In this document: in pieces, positions 33,065 through 40,977 of the stretch
How the letters are laid out: each line of letters opens with the position of its first letter
Position numbering within the stretch: position 1 is the first letter of the stretch
From: an uncultured Neglectibacter sp.
GTDB taxonomy: Bacteria; Bacillota; Clostridia; Oscillospirales; Acutalibacteraceae
Length of the DNA stretch: 64,000 nucleotides
NCBI GenBank assembly: GCA_937958185.1
Contig: CALFFN010000004.1
Coordinates: 1 to 64,000, forward strand
Direction of reading: 5' to 3'
Position numbers and translations under genes: made by a program
The notes under the pieces: generated by a model
Told to the model about the DNA's origin: nothing
Database searches by the model: none
What the model saw: only the letters and a program-made list of their open reading frames with translations

Positions 33065-33199
33065 ATGATACCGTTCCTTATCATCTTGCTTGTGGCAGCC
33101 GCCGTGATCTTTGGCATCAACCGCTATTTTACGGTCCGCCGAAAGCACACCGCGGACAACGAGGACTTTTTCCGGGAAAATGAGAAAAAGCCCCGCTGA
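33065..33199 (+). CDS. 44-residue single-pass membrane peptide
   Basis: The frame begins MIPFLIILLVAAAVIFGINRY, one clear hydrophobic helix, followed by a charged tail (RRKHTADNEDFFRENEKK). AAAGGAGGGG precedes ATG 33065 by 6-7 bases, a much stronger ribosome site than chance. A terminator follows at 33252. The gene sits between the AraC regulator and recD2, about 70 bases after the regulator, and could be its downstream partner or independent. It resembles short FeoB-associated or other small membrane proteins only in general form; function unknown. Confidence 0.65.
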   Translation: MIPFLIILLVAAAVIFGINRYFTVRRKHTADNEDFFRENEKKPR

Positions 33200-33251
33200 C
33201 AATACCTCTCGCTTCCTGCACAGGGGCTGCGGAAAATATCTCGATCTCTCC

Positions 33252-33292
33252 CAAAACAGGCGGTCGGCATTTTGCCGCCGCCTGTTTTGCTT
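33252..33292. terminator. bidirectional terminator between small peptide and recD2
   Basis: AAAACAGGCGG ... CCGCCTGTTTT hairpin with A/T runs on both sides. Confidence 0.85.
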
Positions 33293-33319
33293 TAGCTATT
33301 AGTCACTAGTTTTTAGTTG

Positions 33320-35533
33320 TTAGAGCGCGGGTCCCTTCTCCAAAAAGCGTGCCAAGCCGGTATACCTTCTTGTTTTCCTGTCGTTCTCTATCATGGCTTC
33401 CACCACGCCCTGCTGCCCCACCAAAATCAAAAGCTGCTTGGCGCGGGTCACGCCGGTATACAGCAGATTGCGGTAGCAGAGCTGCATGGGCGGGCGCAGG
33501 ACGGGGATCACCACGGCGGTGAACTCGTTGCCCTGGCTCTTATGTACCGTGACGGCATAGGCGGGCTCCAGCTCGTTTCCAGCCCGTTCGAAATCGTACA
33601 GTACGTCTTTGTCGTCAATGCGGACGTGCATCACGCCGCCAGGCTTGTCGATCTCGGTGATGACTCCCATGTCGCCGTTGAAAACGCCTTCCCCGGAGGT
33701 GCCGTCGTCTCTTGTCCAGGGCAGGTCGTAATCGTTTCGTATCTGCATGACCTTGTCCCCCAGGCGGAACAGGGCGCCGCTTATTTTCACCTCCGGCTTG
33801 CCCTTTGCCGGGGGATTGATGGCTTCCCGAAGCTGCTTATTCAGCTCCACCGTGCCAAGTTCCCCCTTTCTGCCGGGGCACAGCACCTGAATATCCGTCA
33901 CCGGGGAATAGCCATAGCTTTTGGGCAGCCGCCCGGCGCAGAGGGACACGATGAGCTTTGCCGCTTCCGCCGGCTCCTGCTGCGGGAGGAAGAAGAAATC
34001 CCCGTCTCGGCGGCGCAGCTCCGGCAGCTTGCCGTCCACGATGCGGTGGGCGTTCAAGACGATGAGGCTTTCCATGGACTGGCGGAAAATATCCTTGAGC
34101 TGCACCGTGGGGAACAGCCCGGAGGCAATCAGATCTCCCAGCACATTGCCCGCGCCCACCGAGGGGAGCTGGTCGCTGTCCCCTACCAAAATCAGGCGGC
34201 AGGACAGGGGCAGCGCCCGCAGGACGCTTTCAAACACATAGGAATCCACCATGGAAAGCTCGTCGATCACAAGGCAGTCGCATTCCAGCGGGTTCCGCTC
34301 GTTCCGGGTGAAAACGGGATTGTCGTGCTCGTCCCAATCCACCTGGAGCATACGGTGAATGGTTTTCGCTTCCTCCCCGGTCAGCTCGCTCATGCGCTTT
34401 GCGGCTCTGCCCGTGGGGGCGGCAAGGTACACCCGTTCCCCGGCGCATTTCAGCAGATAGATGATGGCGTTCAGGGTGGTGGTCTTGCCTGTGCCGGGTC
34501 CGCCGGTGAGGATCAGGACGCCCTGCTCCAGAGCGGCGCGAATGGCTTCTTTCTGCTTGTCCGCATAGTGGATGCCCCTGGTCTCCTCGATCAGCCGCAG
34601 CTGCAGCTCCGCCCCCTTTACGGGGTCCGGCGGCGCTTGCAGCATGGATTTCATTCTGGCGGCAATATATTGCTCGGACTGGTGCTGTTTCTGCAAAAAG
34701 AGGAACTCCCGTCCCTGAAATTCTTCGCAGACAAGCTGGAAGCCCTGACACAGGGTATAGACAGCGTCCTGTACCGCTTCCAGCTCCACCCCCAGCAGCT
34801 GGGCCGCCGCCTGACAGACCTTTTCCACCGGCAGGCAGGTGTGCCCGTTATCCAGATTGTGCCGCAGGACGTACAAAACGCCCGCCTGCACCCGCCCGGA
34901 ATCGTCCCGGGGCATTTCCATGGATTCCGCAATAGTGTCCGCGATATCGAAGCTGATATCCAGTCCCTCGCCGCAAAGGCAGTAGGGGTCCTCCTGAATG
35001 CAGCTGACCGCGCCCTCGCCGTATTCCTTCCAGACAAGCACGGTCTCCTCCGGGCGGACGCCGAAAGACCCCAGGAACGCCATGAGCTCCCGAATGCCGT
35101 AGACCCGCTTCAGCTCGCTGCTGATCGCCTGCGCCTTTTCCCTGGTGATGCCCTTGATCTGGGCAAGGCGCTCCGGCTCATTTTCAATGACGTTCAGCGC
35201 CTGCACGCCGAAGGTTTCGATGATCCTCCTGGCGGTGGCGGCGCCCACGCCCTTCACCGTGCCGGAGGAAAGGTATTTCAGCATGGCGGCAGTGGTGGCA
35301 GGGCGGGCGCGCTCGAAGGTCTCCGCCTTGAACTGGTCGCCGAAAGAGGGGTGGCTGCTCCATGTGCCGTACACATGGAGCTCCTCCCCCTCGCTGACAA
35401 AGGGAAAAGCGCCTACCACTGTGACAAGCTCTTCCCCGGCTGCCATTTCCAGCACGGTATATTGGTTTTTATCGTTGTGGTATACCACGTGTTCCACAGT
35501 GCCGGTCATTTCCAGCAGCTTGTTTTCCGCCAA
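33320..35533 (-). CDS. recD2: SF1B helicase RecD2
   Basis: The 737-residue DNA helicase has an N-terminal domain of about 300 residues with helix-hairpin-helix units (GVGAATARRIIETFG, LAQIKGITREKAQ). The motor follows: Walker A LTGGPGTGKTTTLNAI, Walker B CLVIDELSMVD, LVGDSDQLPSVGAGNVL and the C-terminal AVTVHKSQGNEF (motif V/VI region). It matches stand-alone RecD2 rather than the RecBCD subunit, as expected in Firmicutes. It unwinds DNA 5' to 3' and acts in replication-fork repair. It starts at TTG 35533 with AAGGA upstream, directly after the stop of the small membrane protein gene. Confidence 0.95.
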   Translation of the reverse strand: MAENKLLEMTGTVEHVVYHNDKNQYTVLEMAAGEELVTVVGAFPFVSEGEELHVYGTWSSHPSFGDQFKAETFERARPATTAAMLKYLSSGTVKGVGAATARRIIETFGVQALNVIENEPERLAQIKGITREKAQAISSELKRVYGIRELMAFLGSFGVRPEETVLVWKEYGEGAVSCIQEDPYCLCGEGLDISFDIADTIAESMEMPRDDSGRVQAGVLYVLRHNLDNGHTCLPVEKVCQAAAQLLGVELEAVQDAVYTLCQGFQLVCEEFQGREFLFLQKQHQSEQYIAARMKSMLQAPPDPVKGAELQLRLIEETRGIHYADKQKEAIRAALEQGVLILTGGPGTGKTTTLNAIIYLLKCAGERVYLAAPTGRAAKRMSELTGEEAKTIHRMLQVDWDEHDNPVFTRNERNPLECDCLVIDELSMVDSYVFESVLRALPLSCRLILVGDSDQLPSVGAGNVLGDLIASGLFPTVQLKDIFRQSMESLIVLNAHRIVDGKLPELRRRDGDFFFLPQQEPAEAAKLIVSLCAGRLPKSYGYSPVTDIQVLCPGRKGELGTVELNKQLREAINPPAKGKPEVKISGALFRLGDKVMQIRNDYDLPWTRDDGTSGEGVFNGDMGVITEIDKPGGVMHVRIDDKDVLYDFERAGNELEPAYAVTVHKSQGNEFTAVVIPVLRPPMQLCYRNLLYTGVTRAKQLLILVGQQGVVEAMIENDRKTRRYTGLARFLEKGPAL

Positions 35534-35534
35534 G

Positions 35535-35897
35535 TCATTCTGTCCTTTCCACGATCTCCGTCACATTTCCTTCCATACAATGATACACCAAATCTTCCGG
35601 TTTGGAAAGCCTTAAATACGGATATTGCAGCAATAAGTACCGGCAGATACGGTCGATCTCCGGGTCCCCGCTGTGATTGACGCAGATCAGCCGCCCGCCC
35701 TTCACGTCCAGCCAGCGCAGGCGCTCCGCCGCCATGCGTACGGTGTATTCGCAGTCCTCCGGGCTTTCGGGAACTACCACCACGGACAGCCGGGTGTCCG
35801 TCAGGGGCTTGCTCCACCAGAACGTCAGGAGCCGTACAAGCTCTGTCACGCCTAAGATCATCAGCACCGCACACAGGACGCATAAGACTATGTTCAT
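35535..35897 (-). CDS. membrane-anchored hypothetical protein
   Basis: The 120-residue protein has one N-terminal membrane segment at about 2-26 (IVLCVLCAVLMILGVTELVRLL) and a soluble domain of about 90 residues with an alternating strand-helix pattern (LSVVVVPESPEDCEY ... GGRLICVNHSGDPEIDRICRYLL). I do not recognise the family. A GAGGTG site precedes ATG 35897. Its stop is one base before the recD2 TTG start, so it is in one operon with recD2 and probably affects recD2 translation by coupling. Confidence 0.78.
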   Translation of the reverse strand: MNIVLCVLCAVLMILGVTELVRLLTFWWSKPLTDTRLSVVVVPESPEDCEYTVRMAAERLRWLDVKGGRLICVNHSGDPEIDRICRYLLLQYPYLRLSKPEDLVYHCMEGNVTEIVERTE

Positions 35898-35956
35898 TCT
35901 GCTTCACCTCTCTTTTCAGGCTATGCGGCGACCCTCGTCCCGGTTCGGATTTCGCG

Positions 35957-35987
35957 GAAAAAACAGCCGGAGATTTTCCCCGGCTGC
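35957..35987 (-). terminator. terminator of metK
   Basis: CAGCCGGGG/CTCCGGCTG hairpin followed by six T on the minus strand, just past the metK stop. Confidence 0.88.
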
Positions 35988-36001
35988 CCTTTTGCGTTTT
36001 G

Positions 36002-37177
36002 TTATTTTACCGCTTCCAGAAGTGATTGTACTTTGTCAAGCTTTTCCCATGCCACATTCAGGTCTTCCCTGCCCATATGGCCGTATGCTGCCAGTGGGCG
36101 GTACTTTGTATGGCGCAGATTTAACTCTTTAATGATCGCCATGGGGCGCAGGTCAAAGACCTGCCGCACCGCTTCCGCCAGCTTTTCATCGCTGACCTTG
36201 CCGGTGCCAAAGGAATCCACCATAATGGACACGGGGCGCGCCACGCCGATGGCATAGGCAAGCTCCACCTCGCAGCGGTCGGCTAAGCCTGCCGCCACAA
36301 TGTTTTTTGCCACCCAGCGGGCGGCATAGGCTGCGGAACGGTCCACCTTGGTGGGGTCCTTCCCGGAGAAAGCGCCGCCGCCGTGCCTGCCAAAGCCGCC
36401 GTAGGTGTCCACGATGATCTTCCGCCCGGTGAGCCCGCTGTCCCCCACAGGACCGCCTATCACGAAACGCCCGGTGGGATTGATATAGATTTTCGTCTCC
36501 TTATCCACCAGCCCGGCAGGAACGACAGGCTTTATCACGTGCTTGACCAAATCCTTTTTCAGCTTGTCCAGCTTTACGTCCTCATCGTGCTGGGTGGAGA
36601 TGACGATGGTATCCACCCGCCTGATCTCGCTGCCGTCGTATTCCACGGTAACCTGGGTCTTGCCGTCGGGACGGAGATAATTCAGGGTGCCGTCCTTCCG
36701 TACGGCAGCCAGCTGCTTTGCCAGCTTATGGGACAGGGAAATGGCAAGGGGCATATATTCCTCGGTCTCATTGCAGGCATAGCCGAACATCATGCCCTGG
36801 TCCCCCGCGCCGATCCGGCTGTTTTCGTCCTTTTCCCCATTCTTCGCTTCCAGGGACTCGTTGACCCCCAGCGCGATATCGGGGGACTGGCTGTCGATGG
36901 AGGTCAGCACGCCGCAGGTGTTGCCGTCAAAGCCGTACTTTGGGTCATCGTAGCCGATCTCCTTTACCACCTCCCGGACGATGGTGGGAATATCCACATA
37001 GCAGTTGGTGGTGATCTCCCCCATCACATGGATCACCCCGGTGGTGGCGGTGGTCTCACAGGCAACATGGGCGTTTTCGTCCTGCTCCAGAATGGCGTCG
37101 AGAACGGCGTCGGAAATCTGGTCGCAGAGCTTGTCGGGGTGACCCTCGGTCACGGATTCTGAAGTAAACAGTTTCAT
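36002..37177 (-). CDS. metK: S-adenosylmethionine synthetase
   Basis: The 391-residue enzyme makes SAM from methionine and ATP as a tetramer. Diagnostic stretches are FTSESVTEGHPDKLCDQISDAVLD at the N-terminus (His and Asp ligands), GAGDQGMMFGYA, and GGGAFSGKDPTKVDRSAAY (the P-loop-like signature). Length and motifs are standard. ATG 37177 has AAAGGAAG upstream; the longer frame would run back into the riboswitch terminator. Expression is controlled by the SAM-I riboswitch at 37231-37376, so SAM represses its own synthesis. Confidence 0.98.
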   Translation of the reverse strand: MKLFTSESVTEGHPDKLCDQISDAVLDAILEQDENAHVACETTATTGVIHVMGEITTNCYVDIPTIVREVVKEIGYDDPKYGFDGNTCGVLTSIDSQSPDIALGVNESLEAKNGEKDENSRIGAGDQGMMFGYACNETEEYMPLAISLSHKLAKQLAAVRKDGTLNYLRPDGKTQVTVEYDGSEIRRVDTIVISTQHDEDVKLDKLKKDLVKHVIKPVVPAGLVDKETKIYINPTGRFVIGGPVGDSGLTGRKIIVDTYGGFGRHGGGAFSGKDPTKVDRSAAYAARWVAKNIVAAGLADRCEVELAYAIGVARPVSIMVDSFGTGKVSDEKLAEAVRQVFDLRPMAIIKELNLRHTKYRPLAAYGHMGREDLNVAWEKLDKVQSLLEAVK

Positions 37178-37230
37178 TGTGCAGCTTCCTTTCTGTGTGA
37201 AAATTGGATACCGCATCCCCTTTTTTCCAA

Positions 37231-37264
37231 GAAAAAACGAGCCTCTCGAAAAACGAGGGCTCGC
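37231..37264 (-). terminator. riboswitch expression-platform terminator of metK
   Basis: CGAGCCCTCG-TTTTT-CGAGAGGCTCG hairpin followed by TTTTTTC on the minus strand, between the S-box aptamer and the metK ribosome site. Confidence 0.92.
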
Positions 37265-37270
37265 TGTTTG

Positions 37271-37376
37271 CCTCATCTTTCGGAGCTATCCCAATGGGAT
37301 TTCCGCAGGAATTAGCACCTTGCTATGCAGGTTGCCGGGCTTCAACGGGCCTGTCCCTCCGCCACTCTTGATAAGG
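37271..37376 (-). promoter_or_regulatory. SAM-I (S-box) riboswitch aptamer
   Basis: The minus strand reads CCTTATCAAGAGTGGCGGAGGGA ... (split: CCTTATCAAGAG, TGGCGGAGGGA), then GGCCCGTTGAAGCCCGGCAACC, AAGGTGCTAATTCC and GATGAGG. These are the conserved P1, K-turn, J-regions and P3 features of the S-box. P1 pairs CCTTATC (37370-37376) with GATGAGG (37271-37277). Binding of SAM stabilises P1 and allows the downstream terminator to form. Confidence 0.98.
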
Positions 37377-37399
37377 AGATATTCGGTTGTCTAGTCGAT

Positions 37400-37428
37400 A
37401 TGCTATCACAAAGCGGACGCGCTGTCAA
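37400..37428 (-). promoter_or_regulatory. promoter of the metK riboswitch transcript
   Basis: Perfect TTGACA (37423-37428) and TAGCAT (37400-37405), 17-base spacer, minus strand; transcription starts just before the aptamer. Confidence 0.78.
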
Positions 37429-37465
37429 TGATTTTCTGAAAATCCTGTCACGCTTTGCCGGGTTC

Positions 37466-37494
37466 TTGACAAAAAGCTGAATATTTGATACATT
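37466..37494 (+). promoter_or_regulatory. promoter of the SurA-like secreted protein gene
   Basis: Perfect TTGACA (37466-37471) and TACATT (37489-37494), 17-base spacer, about 41 bases before the ATG. Confidence 0.7.
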
Positions 37495-37535
37495 ATTTAC
37501 AGCTTTTTATCATTTTTAAGTAAGGGGCTGTTTTC

Positions 37536-38192
37536 ATGGCTGCAAAGAAGCGCGCTAGCTGGATCGTTTGCGGAATACTGCTGGCAACCCTCATTGCCGC
37601 AGGGTTTGTGATCCGTTTGGCAGCGCCGGAAACGGAAAGCGGGGCTTTCGCCCAGCTGGGAAAAATCGAAACGGAGCAAAGCCAAAACAACAGTGCCGTT
37701 TACACCGGCGACCACATCACGATCCTCGCCGATGATTTGGAGCGGTACACGAAGCGGGCGCAGCTTATAACGGGCAGCGAGGACGTTTCCGAACAGGCGC
37801 TGCATAATCTGGCGGTGCGGGAAATTTTCTGCTACCGGGCGGAGGAAGCGGGCATTCCGGACGATGACGACCAGTTTGCCCAGTGGCTGGCGGAGTACCG
37901 CAAGGGCATTGAAAACGCCGTCAATTACAGCGATTTTGAAGCGTTTACCCAAGGCGCGGGCATGACCGAGGAGGAATACTGGGACTGGGCAGGCACCAGC
38001 GAGAGCTTCCGAAAGGAATACTACTCTACCCTATTCGTGAAGAAGCTGAAGGAGGATTTTCGGGCGGTCTGCGAGCTGACCCCCGGCGGGGAGGAATATC
38101 AAGAGGCGTGGAACAGCTATTTTGATGAGTACAAAAAGCAGGCGGTGGAGGACGAACATCTGAAAAAAGCGACGGACGGAAAAACCGAATAA
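37536..38192 (+). CDS. secreted SurA/PrsA-N-terminal-like protein without PPIase domain
   Basis: The 218-residue protein has a signal anchor at about 8-29 (WIVCGILLATLIAAGFVIRL) and no lipobox. The rest is helical and acidic. ITILADDLERYTKRAQL, ALHNLAVREIFCYRAEEAGI and the TEEEYWDWAGTSESFRKEYY region resemble the SurA_N chaperone domain found before parvulin domains in PrsA-type foldases. Here the protein stops before any PPIase. It is probably an extracytoplasmic chaperone-like or regulatory protein. The gene is monocistronic, with promoter and terminator of its own. Confidence 0.78.
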   Translation: MAAKKRASWIVCGILLATLIAAGFVIRLAAPETESGAFAQLGKIETEQSQNNSAVYTGDHITILADDLERYTKRAQLITGSEDVSEQALHNLAVREIFCYRAEEAGIPDDDDQFAQWLAEYRKGIENAVNYSDFEAFTQGAGMTEEEYWDWAGTSESFRKEYYSTLFVKKLKEDFRAVCELTPGGEEYQEAWNSYFDEYKKQAVEDEHLKKATDGKTE

Positions 38193-38212
38193 ACAGGCTT
38201 TCCATAGACAAG

Positions 38213-38249
38213 GAAGCCCGGAACGGCTGCTGCCGCTCCGGGCTTTTTG
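38213..38249 (+). terminator. terminator of the SurA-like gene
   Basis: AGCCCGGA-ACGGC/GCCG-CTCCGGGCT hairpin, then TTTTTG. Confidence 0.9.
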
Positions 38250-38262
38250 TACAAGAGCCAGC

Positions 38263-38850
38263 CTACAGCCCCTGCTCTGTAAAATGCTCATACCTGTCCC
38301 AATACTCCCGGCAGACCCAATCGGCAGGCTTTGTGAAATTCTTCTGGTACATATGGAATGTGACGGTGACGTTTTTCGGCTGCCACTGCTCCACATAAGA
38401 ATAGCGGTACGTCAAGCCCAGCCGGCGCATGACCGCCCCGCTGCGGGGATTCTTGACATCGTGGGTGGCTGTCAGAAAAGGAAGCCCGGCTGCTTCTGCC
38501 TGCGCCAGCACTGCCCTGCCCGCTTCCGTGGCAAAGCCCTTTCCCCAGAATTCCCGGTTCAGACCATACCCGAAATCGTAGGGATATTCCGGCGAGATTC
38601 CCATATACCCAATGGGAAGGTCATCGCTTTTCCGGCAAATGGCATATCCACAGCCCGCAGGCTGCCGATACAGGCTGAAATACCGTTCTTCCAGAAATTT
38701 CCTGACCTGCTCCACAGTTTCCAAAGGGAACCAGGGCAGGAAGGTATTGACTTCCGGGTCGCTCAAAAGCGGGAGCATCGGCGCAGCGTCCGCTTCCGTA
38801 AAACGCCGCAGGAACAGGCGCTCTGTTTCCAGGGGCGGAGTGTTATACAT
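38263..38850 (-). CDS. GNAT-family acetyltransferase (RimJ/RimL type)
   Basis: The 195-residue protein opens LETERLFLRRFTEADAAPM, the classic start of RimJ/RimL-type enzymes. It has a GNAT core with FGYGLNREFWGKGFATEAGRAVL (acetyl-CoA loop), then KNPRSGAVMRRLGL. It acetylates amines of an unknown acceptor, possibly a protein N-terminus. Its start overlaps the end of the upstream HD-domain gene by eight bases, so the two are co-translated. Confidence 0.9.
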   Translation of the reverse strand: MYNTPPLETERLFLRRFTEADAAPMLPLLSDPEVNTFLPWFPLETVEQVRKFLEERYFSLYRQPAGCGYAICRKSDDLPIGYMGISPEYPYDFGYGLNREFWGKGFATEAGRAVLAQAEAAGLPFLTATHDVKNPRSGAVMRRLGLTYRYSYVEQWQPKNVTVTFHMYQKNFTKPADWVCREYWDRYEHFTEQGL

Positions 38851-39457
38851 ACCAGCCCTCCCCCTCGTGCCGCAAACGCTCTATTACAGAACGCTCGTAG
38901 TCGATTTTCTCCTCAAAAATCTTTTTGGAAAAATCGAAATTCAGCGCCGCCCGATTCCGGGAAACGGCATTTTCCCACTCTGTTTTGTAAAATTCAGGAA
39001 GCTCCTCCATGCCTTTTTGCCCCATATAGGCATAATAGGTGAAGCTCAGCCAGATTCCCTGAATGCCGAAATGGTCCAAAAGGTCGGCGTCCTGCAGCAG
39101 CTTCGCCCAGGGAGAATGGATATCGCTTTGGGGCTGGCGGTCGTTGTGGACAGCGATCAGCTCGCAGACAGCGTTACATTCATCGGCGGTCATTTCTTCC
39201 CGGAGAAGCTCCCGGGCAAGCGCCGCCCCGGTGCGCCCATGGGGCTCGATCCCCTTGCCGATATCGTGGAACAGCCCCGCGCAGCGCAAAATATCGTCGT
39301 GGGAAGCGTCCTCCGGGAAAATTTTCCGCCGCAGCTCCAGCACGCCGTTTGCCGCGCGTTTTCCGTGGAAATAAGCATGACCGATCTCCCGCTCGATATG
39401 GGATTTCCTGCGTCCCATATACTTTTGCGCCAGGGCTTCCAACCGTTCAAAATCCAT
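38843..39457 (-). CDS. HD-domain metal-dependent phosphohydrolase
   Basis: The protein has 204 residues. HAYFHGKRAANG supplies the first His, CAGLFHDIGKGIEPHG the HD pair, and AVHNDRQPQ plus LLQDADLLDHFG the remaining metal ligands. The family hydrolyses phosphate esters of nucleotides or other small molecules; the substrate is unknown. AAAGGAGG lies 8 bases before ATG 39457; longer in-frame starts have none. It overlaps the GNAT gene downstream. Confidence 0.88.
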   Translation of the reverse strand: MDFERLEALAQKYMGRRKSHIEREIGHAYFHGKRAANGVLELRRKIFPEDASHDDILRCAGLFHDIGKGIEPHGRTGAALARELLREEMTADECNAVCELIAVHNDRQPQSDIHSPWAKLLQDADLLDHFGIQGIWLSFTYYAYMGQKGMEELPEFYKTEWENAVSRNRAALNFDFSKKIFEEKIDYERSVIERLRHEGEGWYV

Positions 39458-39584
39458 ACAATGACCTCCTTTTGAGTGTTTCCGCCTGTTACAGCAGCGC
39501 CCGGAAATTTTCCTGCCTGACTTCCAAAATTTCAAGCGCCATCTGCTGCTCCCTCCTGAATTTTCTCTCTGGCATTTTGGGGAA

Positions 39585-39625
39585 AGAAAAAGCAAAGCTC
39601 TCAGCTTTCACTGAGAGCTTTGCGA
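39585..39625 (-). terminator. terminator of tuf
   Basis: GCAAAGCTCTCAG/CTGAGAGCTTTGC, 13-base stem, followed by TTTTTCTTT on the minus strand. Confidence 0.93.
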
Positions 39626-39637
39626 GCAAGATCAAAA

Positions 39638-40840
39638 TTAGGCATTGATCGCGGTAACAACGCCGGAACCAACGGTACGTCCGCCTTCACGGATAGCGAA
39701 GCGCAGACCTTCCTCAATAGCGATGGGGGTAATCAGCTCAACGTCCATCACCACGTTATCGCCGGGCATACACATCTCAGTGCCCTCGGGCAGAGTGATA
39801 ACGCCGGTAACGTCGGTGGTACGGAAGTAGAACTGAGGACGGTAGTTGTTGAAGAAGGGAGTATGACGTCCGCCTTCGTCCTTGGTCAGAACATAGACCT
39901 GACCCTTGAACTTGGTGTGGGGATGAATGCTGCCGGGCTTGCACAGCACCTGACCACGCTCGATATCGGTTCTCTGAATGCCGCGCAGCAGAACGCCGAT
40001 GTTGTCGCCAGCCTCAGCGTAATCCAGCAGCTTGCGGAACATTTCGATGCCGGTAACAACGGACTTGGTGGTCTCGTCAGCCAGACCGACGATCTCAACT
40101 TCCTCGGACATCTTCAGCATACCACGCTCCACACGACCGGTAGCAACAGTGCCGCGGCCGGTGATGGTGAACACGTCTTCCACGGGCATCAGGAAGGGCT
40201 GGTCAGCCTTGCGCTCGGGAGTGGGGATATACTCGTCAACAGCGTTCATCAGCTCGATAATGGGAGCATAAACGGGGTCGTTGGGGTCGGTGGAAGAGGA
40301 CTCCAGAGCCTGCAGAGCGGAACCCTTGATGATGGGGGTGTCGTCGCCCGGGAACTCGTACTCGTTCAGCAGGTCGCGAATTTCCATCTCGACCAGCTCC
40401 AGCAGTTCGGGGTCGTCAACCTGATCGACCTTGTTCATGAACACAACGATGGCGGGCACGCCAACCTGACGGGCCAGCAGAATGTGCTCACGGGTCTGGG
40501 GCATGGGACCGTCAGCAGCGGACACGACCAAAATGCCGCCGTCCATCTGAGCAGCGCCGGTGATCATGTTCTTCACATAGTCAGCGTGACCGGGGCAGTC
40601 AACATGGGCATAGTGACGGGCGTCGGTCTGATACTCCACGTGAGCGGTGTTGATGGTAATGCCGCGCTCGCGCTCCTCAGGAGCCTTGTCGATGTTGGCA
40701 TAGTCCATGAAATCAGCGTCGCCCTTCATAGCCAGAACCTTGGTGATAGCCGCGGTCAGGGTGGTCTTGCCGTGGTCAACGTGACCGATGGTACCAATGT
40801 TTACGTGCGGTTTTGTTCTTTCAAATTTTTCCTTTGCCAT
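39638..40840 (-). CDS. tuf: translation elongation factor Tu
   Basis: The 400-residue GTPase delivers aminoacyl-tRNA to the ribosome. G1 GHVDHGKT is at residues 19-26. The switch region RGITINTAHVEY, DCPGHADYVKNM (G3), and NKVDQVDD (G4) follow, and domains 2 and 3 are complete. There is one extra short stretch around SSTDPNDPVYAP, compared with E. coli, as in many Clostridia. It has its own promoter at 40935-40963, a strong AAGGAGG site and a terminator. It is the last gene of the str cluster. Confidence 0.99.
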   Translation of the reverse strand: MAKEKFERTKPHVNIGTIGHVDHGKTTLTAAITKVLAMKGDADFMDYANIDKAPEERERGITINTAHVEYQTDARHYAHVDCPGHADYVKNMITGAAQMDGGILVVSAADGPMPQTREHILLARQVGVPAIVVFMNKVDQVDDPELLELVEMEIRDLLNEYEFPGDDTPIIKGSALQALESSSTDPNDPVYAPIIELMNAVDEYIPTPERKADQPFLMPVEDVFTITGRGTVATGRVERGMLKMSEEVEIVGLADETTKSVVTGIEMFRKLLDYAEAGDNIGVLLRGIQRTDIERGQVLCKPGSIHPHTKFKGQVYVLTKDEGGRHTPFFNNYRPQFYFRTTDVTGVITLPEGTEMCMPGDNVVMDVELITPIAIEEGLRFAIREGGRTVGSGVVTAINA

Positions 40841-40934
40841 TGGAAATTTCCTCCTTTTGTTTTTCAGACGCCTTCAGATCAGTTTTTTGAAAGCGTCCAG
40901 CGGAAAATAATCTGTCCGATCTTGCTTATGCTTC

Positions 40935-40963
40935 ATTTTACCAACAAAATATGGAAAAATCAA
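40935..40963 (-). promoter_or_regulatory. promoter of tuf
   Basis: TTGATT (40958-40963) and TAAAAT (40935-40940), 17-base spacer, in the fusA-tuf gap; tuf can therefore be transcribed apart from fusA. Confidence 0.72.
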
Positions 40964-40977
40964 GACATATTTACAGG

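Noticed and set aside
33317..35680. 787-codon plus-strand frame
   Set aside because: Antisense shadow of recD2.
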